NCBI GenBank assembly: GCA_036571765.1
Contig: BROE01000009.1
Span: 6,211,646-6,275,645 of the forward strand
Length of the DNA stretch: 64,000 bases
Origin: Plecoglossus altivelis
Lineage: Eukaryota > Chordata > Actinopteri > Osmeriformes > Plecoglossidae
Reading direction: 5' to 3'
Below are positions 56,075-64,000 of this stretch, piece by piece; position 1 is the stretch's first letter, and every line of letters begins with the position of its first letter. A program made the translations under genes and the position numbers. The notes under the pieces were generated by a model, which searched no databases, had not been told where the DNA came from, and was given only the letters and a program-made list of their open reading frames with translations.

Positions 56075-56925
56075 GCTGTGGTCTTCAACCATGCATGCAT
56101 CAAACCCCACTGTCCTGTATGTTGATTGTTTCCCAGCTTCAACACAGCTGATTCAAATTAATGGTTCGTTATGATTGTGATTACGCCCAATCAATTTGGT
56201 TAGGTGTAATGAAGTAGGGAAAAACCTAAAACAAACAGTTTTTAGGGGGGGGTTGTCCACCTAAAGAGAAATATTGCCGCAATTAACACACCAAGGGAGT
56301 CAACTTGTCAAACCGTAATGACCGTTTAAATGCGTAAATAGTAGGCCTTCCAAATCAACTTAACATAACTAATGCATCTAATGCCATTTCAAAACACTGA
56401 AGGCCGGCTTGCACATGCTGTCAGCTGAAAGTTTTTATCTGCATATTTTGAAAAAAAAAGAATGAATTACTTCAAAATAGCTTTGCTACAGACATTTATT
56501 AAATGATAGACTAAAACCTGAGCATTTCAGATAAAAGGGAATGATTACCATAACTTAAACAGGGATTCACTGAAATACAGATCCAGCACAAAATTCCAGA
56601 TCAGAAGGTGACCCAAACTGTAGCCTTTACAATTTAAAATGGTTTTGCATGACTAAGAATATATCATTATTATATTACAAATATACATTTAATCCAAATC
56701 CAATTATTACTTTTCTGGCACACATCGTAGTTTAGCTTGATTTTTAGCCTGACATGGAACAGGCTAGTTCAGAAGTCTAATTTGCCTTGGTTACGTAGCT
56801 TGAACTAGTATAAGCCACCTTAATGGAACAGAACTCTCGCTCAAGTAAGCGAGGCTTGTCGAAATAAGATTGTATTTTCCTTAATCTACGTTAATAGAAC
56901 ACCCCCCAGGGTTCAAGACCACTGA
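56075..56925. mobile_element. Probable hAT-like MITE-type element
   Basis: The left end ctgtggtcttcaaccatg and right end (reverse complement) cagtggtcttgaaccctg are near-matching inverted termini about 850 bp apart. cacagctgattcaaattaat inside is common in fish MITEs. A clear target duplication was not found, so the two ends may belong to different insertions. Confidence 0.5.
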
Positions 56926-57489
56926 TGTATAGTGTAGCAGTGACTGAAAAGGTGTGCTCTGCATAATCGAATTCTCGCCTGCTGAAAATGGGTTCTACTT
57001 ATGCTAGTTAACTTTTAGCAGGGGTATATACTTCAGGTGTTCATGATAAAGATTTGTCCATGCGCTATTATGCTACTTTTATAGGCTGTTCACGGTCTGT
57101 TAGCCTGGCACGAACTCTTTCAGGACAGAACTATAAACAACTGGAATGTAGTGTCCCCAGTGTGCCGTGTGAGTGGGTGTGTTTCAAGTGCTACCTTGTG
57201 TTCGGATGCACTGGTACATGTACACAGTGTCTATGAAATATTCAGAAGTGACAGACTGCAAAGTGAAGGCACTTTGTGAGTTATATCTGACTTTTTCTAT
57301 GTCTGTGCCAACACAGGCAGAGGCCAATTGATTTGGCTGTCTGTAAAAGTTGTTCTTAGTGTTCAGGACTTCTCAAAGTACTGCGGTGTTCATTCTGTTG
57401 AGGGTTAGTCATTATTATTGTTATTGTCCTCTTCTGGGGGTAAGAACATTGAAAAGTAGTGCTCTGATGTAGTTGATAATTGGTCATCG

Positions 57490-58920
57490 AACAGGGCCCT
57501 GGCCATAAACAGCTACGACCGGCCAGTGATCAGATTCACCTGCGAGAATAATAAGGTGGCCAAAGGAAGCGATTCAGACCACAGACGTTAAGACACAAAA
57601 GCTCCTCACCATGCATGGAGGGTTCCATTCCAAACCCAGCACCCTGAGAATGTACGCTAGCCGCAAGGAAGGTGGCTGTGGACTAGTGAGTGTGAGAGCC
57701 ACTATCCAGGATGAAACATTCAAGATCCACAAGTACATAAAAGATATGTCCCCAACAGATTAGGTGTTCAGTGAACGTCTCAGGCAATGAAGTGAAGTGA
57801 TGTATTGTCAAGTATGGTGACATACTCGAAATTAACCCTCTGCATTTAACCCATCCAAGTACACACACAGCAGTGAGTAGTGGGCAACCGCACACACAAT
57901 GAACATACACCCGGAACAGTGGGCAGTTATTGCTCCAGCGCCTGGGAAGCAATTGGGGGTTCGGTGCCTTGCTCAAGGGCAACTCAGTCATGGTATCGAA
58001 GGCAGAGAGAGTGCTGTTTGTTCACAATCCCCACCTTCAATTCCTGCCGGTGCAAGAATCGAACCAGCAACTTGCAGGTTACAAGCCTGACTCCCTAACC
58101 ATTAGGCCACAACTAGGCCACGACTTTGAAGTCGTGCTGGAGAAGGGACTATCAACAAACCTCTACATGGGATGTACCACCGGAACATAACTGAAGTGGC
58201 TGATATCAAGAAGTCCTACCAATGGCTAGAGCGGGCCAGACTGAAGGACAGCACAGAGGCACTCATCATGGCTGCACAGGAGCAGGCCCTGAGCACCAGA
58301 GTAATAGAGGCCCAGATCTACCACACCAGACAAGACCCAAGGTGTAGGCTGTGCAAATAGTCCCCTGAGACAATCCAGCACATAACTGCAGGGTATAAGA
58401 TGCTGGCAGGGAAAGCATACATGTAGCGCATAGTGTACAGGAACAGGAACATCTGCACAGAGTATGGACTGGAAGCCCCAAGGTCAAAGTGGGAAACACC
58501 TCCAAAGGTGGTAGTGAATAATCAAGTCAAGATCCTGTGGGACTTCCACATTCAGACTGACAGAATGGTGATGGCGAACCAACCAGACACCGTGGTGGTG
58601 GACAAAGAGCAGAGGAAAGCCATTGTAGTTGACATGGCAATATTAAGTGATGGCAGCATCAGGAAAAAAGAACATGAGAAACTAGAGAAAAACCAAGGGC
58701 TCAGAGAAGATCTGGAAAAAGCTTGGAAGGTGAAGGCGACAGTGGAGCCAGTGGTCATCAGAGCACTCGGGGCAGTGACCCCCAAACTGGAGGAGTGACT
58801 GCAGCAGATCCCTGGAAGAACACCAGACAACATGGTCCAGAAAAGTGCAGTACTACGATCAGCAAAGCTACTGCGCAGAACCGTCAAGATCCCAGGCCTC
58901 TGGTAGAGGACCCTAACTCG
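57490..58920 (+). pseudogene. R2/R4-type LINE 3' end with restriction-like endonuclease
   Basis: Plus-strand fragments: MHGGFHSKPSTLRMYASRKE, LVSVRATIQDETFKIHKYIK; after a SINE, MYHRNITEVADIKKSYQWLE, STEALIMAAQEQALST and a zinc-knuckle-like CRLCK...QHITAG. Then the endonuclease part: ILWDFHIQTDRMVMANQPD and VVVDKEQRKAIVVDMAILSD, with the PD...D spacing of restriction-like endonucleases. Residues 58433-58798 remain open (121 codons). The reverse transcriptase is not in this copy, so it is 5'-truncated. Confidence 0.78.
57793..58126 (-). mobile_element. tRNA-derived SINE, copy C, inside the R2/R4-type LINE
   Basis: The minus-strand head GTGGCCTAATGGTTAGGG and exact B box GGTTCGATTC fit Pol III internal promoters. 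Body as in copies A and B. It interrupts the LINE coding relic. A duplicated ggccac(g)act(t)aggccacgact at the head suggests a small local duplication. Confidence 0.85.
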
Positions 58921-59019
58921 AAAGATGAGACCACCCGCAGAGGGCGAGTTTTTTCCAAATATTTTATTATATATGTGTGTGCATGTATGTATCTGCGCTT
59001 ATGCATGTACATATATACA

Positions 59020-59310
59020 TACAGTGAGAAAAATAAGTATTTGAACATCCTGCTATTTTGAAAGTTCTCCCACTTAGAAATCATGGAGGGGTCTGAAATG
59101 ATCATCGTAGGTGCATGTCCACTGTGAGAGACATAATCTTTAAAAAAAAATCCACAAATCACAAAGTATGATTTCTTTGACTATTTATTTGTATGATACA
59201 GCTGTAAATAAGTATTTCAACACCTATCTATCAGCTAGAATTCTGATCCTTAAGGACCTGTTAGTCTGCCTTTAAAATGTCCACCTCCACTCCATCTATT
59301 ATCCTACATT
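59020..59310 (+). mobile_element. Tc1-like transposon terminal fragment
   Basis: acagtgagaaaaataagtat, ttgaacatcctgctattttg, cttagaaatcatggaggggt and ctatttatttgtatgataca are the non-coding left end of a common fish Tc1-like family. It stops before any transposase sequence. Confidence 0.7.
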
Positions 59311-59379
59311 AGATGCATTAGATAAGTCACTGGCAAGTTAAGTGCATATCTGGGTGCTCTACCTTGCTCCAAGACATGC

Positions 59380-59520
59380 CAGCTGAGCTGGCTCAGGCAT
59401 CTGGTTTGGATGCCTCCTGGACGCCTCCTTCGGGAGGTGGAAGTTTGGGCCTTCCTGCTCAGACTGCTACCACGTGGCTTGGCCCCAGATAAGCAGAAGA
59501 AAATGGATGGATGGGTGGTT
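59380..59520 (+). mobile_element. Rex3/RTE-like LINE 3' end fragment
   Basis: tttggatgcctcctggacgc, ctccttcgggaggtg, then cttcctgctcagactgctac and ccagataagcagaagaaaatgg resemble the end of Rex3 coding and tail, with an internal deletion. It ends in the ggatggatgg-type tail. Confidence 0.75.
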
Positions 59521-62169
59521 AAAAACAGAATAGAAGAAAATATTGCTGCTGATGATAATAATTACAAGAACAGAGTAAAATCATGTAGAGAGGCCCCTTT
59601 TAGCGGTGTTTGAAACAGTCAATTTTCAACCTTTTGTTGTTCTCTTCAGTGGAACACTGTCCTTGATAATCCCTCTATGTATTATGTGTCTATACGTGTG
59701 TGTGTGTGTGCGCGCACATATAAGTAATGTTATAAATGAATTAACACATTTGTTCACATTTGTATGTACAGAGATACATTAATGGCTTGTGTTAATGTTA
59801 TTTCACAACGGTAATGTATCATCCAAGTAGTGTTGTCTGGGCTCACCAGTTGACATCAGAGAGACACTGCTGGATGTGTAACATGGATGATGTCTGAAGG
59901 GGGAGGTAGTGTTACAGAAAACACTCAAAAGATTACAGGGTCTTTATGGTCTGGATATGGCTGAGCTGTTGCTGAAGCACGCTGGCTCTGTAACAAATGA
60001 CCTAGATGTCTCGTCAAGGGGTACAGGCGCACAAAGCACCACATGGGCCAAGTGCGTCCCAGGAAAACAGATTCTTGTTCCTTTTTTTGTGCTGAATTGC
60101 TTTATTTCCCTTAGATTTGTGTCCTCTGGGGTTTGTTCTGGCCGGCCTGGTAGGGAACAGTATAGCACGGTACCAACCACCAAAGTGATTATGTAGAGAA
60201 TAAAGGCATACAATAATCACTGACCTACATTTCTGTGTACCGTTGCGATGAAAACCGGGTCAGAGGAATCAAAGTGTAAGACATTGTTCAATCTAGATGT
60301 TTGTCTTTGGAATATGCTGTCTGGTGATGGATAACAAGCCTTATCCAAACTTCATACTGTTGTTGTTCATGTATGGAGGTTGGTTACATAATTTCTGAAT
60401 CAACCCATATTTTTACTTTTTGATAGATTTCTAGAACAAGACGGGGGCACTCTTTAGACTCACTACGAATCTCCCTTCAAAGTATTGTCTAAAAAATAGT
60501 CCCCCACTCTCCAGTCTGTAGCTTTTCTTGCCTGTTTCCTGCTGGAACAATACTAAGCAGGTATTTGAAGGTTGCTTTGGTTTGCTCTATGAATATAAAT
60601 CAGCGCGGTTGAAAGGTTTTGGTTGCCTCTGCACCAGTCTTCATCTAGACAATTGAATTGGGAACCAATAATGTGGAATACAAGCCTACCAGAGACCCAG
60701 GGATCTATGGGAGGGTAAGAGTAGGTGTTTGGTCCTGCAGGGTGTTTAGGGGGTCACAGGCTGGCTGCATAGAATGCTGTGAAAGGAAGTGTACCTGCCC
60801 TTTTTCTGACTACTGCTACTCTATTTTTCTGTCTCTACCTCCATCTACGTCCCTCTCTCCCTCTACTCTCTTTGCATCTCTCTAACTCCCTCTTTTTCTG
60901 TCTACCCGTCTACCTTTCTCTTGCTTGCTCCCTACCCAGTGCCGAGCTATTTTGGTAAGGGTATTAATTGAGTGTATTGGAGTCAGTGGAGCAGAGCAGA
61001 CTGTAATACTCACCATTAGTGACTAATACACTTGTTTCCACATATTAGTCTGTTTGTCATCTATTGAAGTTGAACATTGCTCATGATTTAGGATTTTATC
61101 GCATGGTTGCATACCAGTTCAATAGCTGTGGGCGAATAACATCACTATTCTACTAATTCTCTTGGCTGGATCAATTTGGTTTCACACCCAATATTACACC
61201 CCGTGTTTCTCACTTCCTGTGTTAAAAGCCAACACTTGCAGGGGTACTGTCTGGACTGGGACCTGGGGGGGAGGAAATCAAGGTAGAGGAATTTGGGGTG
61301 TTGGTGCTATACTACGTATTACAGTTATACCTGCTCCCCCTGCCCTCTTCATTCACTGTGACCCCCTTCCAGAACCTCTGACTCCTCTAAAACTTGGTCC
61401 TGTTCAACTATCACAAGACCTAAATAACGTCTAGCTTTAAGCACAGTAATTGTGATGACTGCACCCTGAACGAGAAAGGATCATTATCAAGAGAGTTAGA
61501 ACTTCAAAGAGGAGGCTACTCTAGGGATTCATTCTCCGAGCACTGAAATGTAGATGGATTTGCTGTGTCCAGGCCTACTACCCCATTGTTCATTCCTCAT
61601 ATGCATCCATCCATGGATCCATCTCAAATTCAGTGGTCTGGTTTCTGGATTGTCATCCAGCAGTGTCAAAAACAGGCACTCCTGGGATGGATAAGTTTCC
61701 ACCATGCATGTGCATTCAGAAACAGTTGTCACTCTCACCTTCTTGGGTAACCATGGTGCCACAGAGGATGAATTTCCATCCAACTCCTCCCTCCTCATCC
61801 AGTTCAACTGTTCCATGCAAATGGCAGTTAATCTGGTATATAGTAAAGGCTTGTGTAGGAGGGGGGTTTAACATGATAATCACTTGCTGACGATATGAAT
61901 GTGAACATGTACACTAAGAGTGGTTGGTATAGGGGACCAGTTTCTGGGTGGATTTCACAATAAATCTTCTCTGTTTAAATATTCTCAAACAGTCATTGCA
62001 ACAAGTGAATTAAAAGGGAATACAATAACCATTAGATTTTGTTTACCTGAGGATATCATGGATAGAGAATGTTATTTAACCATGGAGATTTTTACTACTA
62101 GACCCAAGCTGATGCTTCAGGATGGTGGTTCAAATGAATGAACACCTGATTCAAATGAATGGGTTGTTA
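59521..62169 (+). other. samd5 intron 1, central part
   Basis: No gene. Holds a tgtgtgtgtgtgtg run (59697-59711) and a CT-rich stretch (60835-60940). No named repeat recognised otherwise. Confidence 0.4.
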
Positions 62170-62650
62170 AGAGAGGGGTGGAGCTGTCCGGGTGGCATGA
62201 GATCCGTCCTTAATATTTTAAGTCTCTGGATGTTTTGGGGCTGTCTTGGCTGACACGCCTCTACAACATTGCGTGGTGGTTTGAGACAGTACCTCTCGAC
62301 TGGCAGACCGGGGTGGTGAAGTGAAAGTGACGTATGGTGACCCATATTCGAAATTAGTGCTCTGTATTTAACCCATCCAAGTGCACACACAGCAGTGAGT
62401 AGTGAACAACCGCACGTGGTACCCCTACTTAAGACGGGGGACAGGAGGGTGTATTCCAACTACAGAGGGATCACACTCCTCAGCCTCCCTGGTAAGGTCT
62501 ATGCCAGGGTACTAGAGAGGAGTGGATTCTCCAATAGTGAAAGAGACCAATAGTTAAACCTCAGATCAAGGACGAGCAGTGTGTTTTTTTTGTCCTGTGC
62601 GTGGAACACTGGACCAGCTCTATACTCTCCATCGTGAGGTGCCTTCACCG
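62170..62650 (+). pseudogene. LINE reverse-transcriptase fragment split by a SINE
   Basis: Before the SINE: TVPLDWQTGVV-type text (62290-62315, across frames). After it: NYRGITLLSLPGKVYARVLE (62457-62517), then degraded QCVFF and TLDQLYTLH. NYRGITLL is a conserved non-LTR RT block. Stops throughout. Confidence 0.75.
62318..62418 (-). mobile_element. tRNA-derived SINE, copy D (5'-truncated)
   Basis: Only the 3' end of the SINE (minus strand) is present: tgacccatattcgaaattag and ttaacccatccaagtgcaca. It is inserted between the GVV and VPL codons of the LINE remnant. Truncation at the tRNA-head side is what LINE-driven reverse transcription produces. Confidence 0.8.
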
Positions 62651-64000
62651 TCCCTTCACGTGAGGTGAAGGTGCGTCGATTCTAAATCAACACAGCTGTC
62701 TGTTCTGTGAGGTCCATCTGTGCCATGTAATTTAGGACCATAAAAGAACAGGACTTCAGAAAAGTGCTGTTGACTTGTTTCGCCAACATTAAAGCTGAAT
62801 GGATCTCTTTCTTTGTCACAGATCCAAGACTGGCAGAGGGCTTTACAATATGACTGCCAACATACACAATTTTTTAAGTTGCAAAAGTACCGATTCATTT
62901 TTTTGGTTTTGTTGAATTATTTCGAATCGATTCTTTCCCATCTTGATTATGTACATGTATAGTAGTTCCATGCTTAATATATCAGTCCCCCCCCTACACA
63001 CATCAAACACACATCTGTGTATGGACTATTTAACAATCTGTTGGCACACACAATACACAGTCTTGACCATCTGTGTATACAAGAACACTACAGAAATTAA
63101 ATATCAATTGAGATAAACATATTAATCATCATGAGCGTTTTGGCATCAAAAGTAAAAATGGCATCCATGGTTATAGTTACATTTATGGCAGTAAGTAGGC
63201 CATATGCGTATGCTCTGTACTGTCCCTGCCCTACTATGCCCCCAACATGGAGCATTAGTACTGTTTGTCACGGGAGAGGCTGCACTATAGGACCTGGCCT
63301 GCCATCTCTGGAGCTGGAGTCTTGGGTTGAACACTGCTGCCCCGATATGGAGATGGCTCAGCAAATGTCACTTACAAAGTAAGCATTTGCATTAAGATGT
63401 GGGGTACTTCCTAAATTATCCATGTTCCTACTCTTAGAGTCAAAGAGAGGGAATGATCTCTTAAGTGATAACCCTGGATAATTAGCGAAAAGTCATTGAC
63501 CTTCAAGAAGTGTACGACAACGCTCCTATGCCTGGTCATCCTCTACTGGCCCTCCTACCTCGCTCCAGCTGAGAGAGTGAGCATTAAGCCACCCTGTGAA
63601 TAATGGATGCTCATATTACCCCCACAAGGCCCTTCTCTGAGAGCTTCGGTGTACTGGCAGCAGAACACACCTCTTGGGACAGCTGATGGGCATTGCTGCA
63701 TGTGTTTCTTATCTTATTTCTCTTTGATATTTGAAGTGCTATGTTTATTTGTGAAGTAAATTGAATGTGTGTGTGTGTGACAGATTTCCTTCTATAGACC
63801 TCAATTGGGATATTTGCTCACTTGGCCTTTTGTGATTGCTAAATGTCAGTTCTGTATAAAACAGTAAGGATTAGAACCTTCTGTTGATCTAGTGTTTATG
63901 GATGTGGTAAAGTGGTGTTGTTGATCCTTTCCAGTGTTGGTATACTTAGTCTCTTAATCTCTTAACAAGAAGTCTAAACCGCATCCGAAATTGCTACGAT
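62651..64000 (+). other. samd5 intron 1, last part in window
   Basis: No gene is recognised; the short tail exon of samd5 is not seen. A tgtgtgtgtgtgtg run lies at 63765-63778. Confidence 0.4.

Noticed and set aside
63131..63382. 83-residue frame, considered as a second samd5 exon
   Set aside because: It lacks the short conserved ending expected after KPPY-x-x-K and has no acceptor in phase.

Overview
The window is vertebrate nuclear DNA, almost certainly from a teleost fish. The protein-coding genes are split by GT-AG introns and encode vertebrate synaptic and signalling proteins. The repeats are a fish-type mixture: tRNA-headed SINEs, L2/Rex-like, R2/R4-like and RTE/Rex3 LINE remnants, Tc1-like transposons, BEL/Pao, hAT-like MITEs and a DIRS/Ngaro-type tyrosine-recombinase retroelement. 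Nothing bacterial or viral, no CRISPR array and no structural RNA gene was seen.

Three genes lie head to tail on the + strand. (1) 666-3089 holds the last three visible coding exons of grm1, the metabotropic glutamate receptor 1 gene: the seven-transmembrane region and the cytoplasmic tail with its Homer and PDZ ligands. (2) 11046-51129 holds a complete stxbp5 (tomosyn-1) gene. I resolved 26 coding exons; every junction is GT-AG and keeps phase, and the sum is 3,321 nt (1,106 residues plus stop). (3) 54650-55135 is the first coding exon of samd5; the rest of that gene lies beyond the right edge. The order grm1-stxbp5-samd5 matches human 6q24, except that rab32 and adgb, which lie between GRM1 and STXBP5 in human, are not seen here.

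The genes act in related places but not in one pathway. grm1 is a postsynaptic Gq-coupled receptor. Tomosyn is a presynaptic R-SNARE decoy that restrains vesicle fusion. SAMD5 is a small SAM-domain adaptor.

Most of the remaining sequence is transposable-element debris, often nested. The grm1-stxbp5 gap (3.1-11.0 kb) has two tRNA-derived SINE families, an inverted-repeat remnant and a reverse-transcriptase fragment. stxbp5 intron 4 (11.7 kb) carries a decayed BEL/Pao pol cut by a LINE. Intron 14 (7.4 kb) carries a DIRS-order element whose repeats follow the A1-ORFs-B1A2B2 split-direct-repeat plan, invaded by an L2-like LINE and a Tc1 element and flanked by a second Tc1 element that stops 37-38 bp before exon 15. 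Later introns hold a hAT MITE, a LINE tail and a DDE-transposase relic. The samd5 intron holds an R2/R4-type LINE 3' end with a restriction-like endonuclease domain, broken by a SINE.

I found no convincing new biological system. The items most worth a second look are the Ngaro-like nest, the transposon edge beside a splice acceptor, the extra intron in the grm1 transmembrane region and the missing rab32/adgb.
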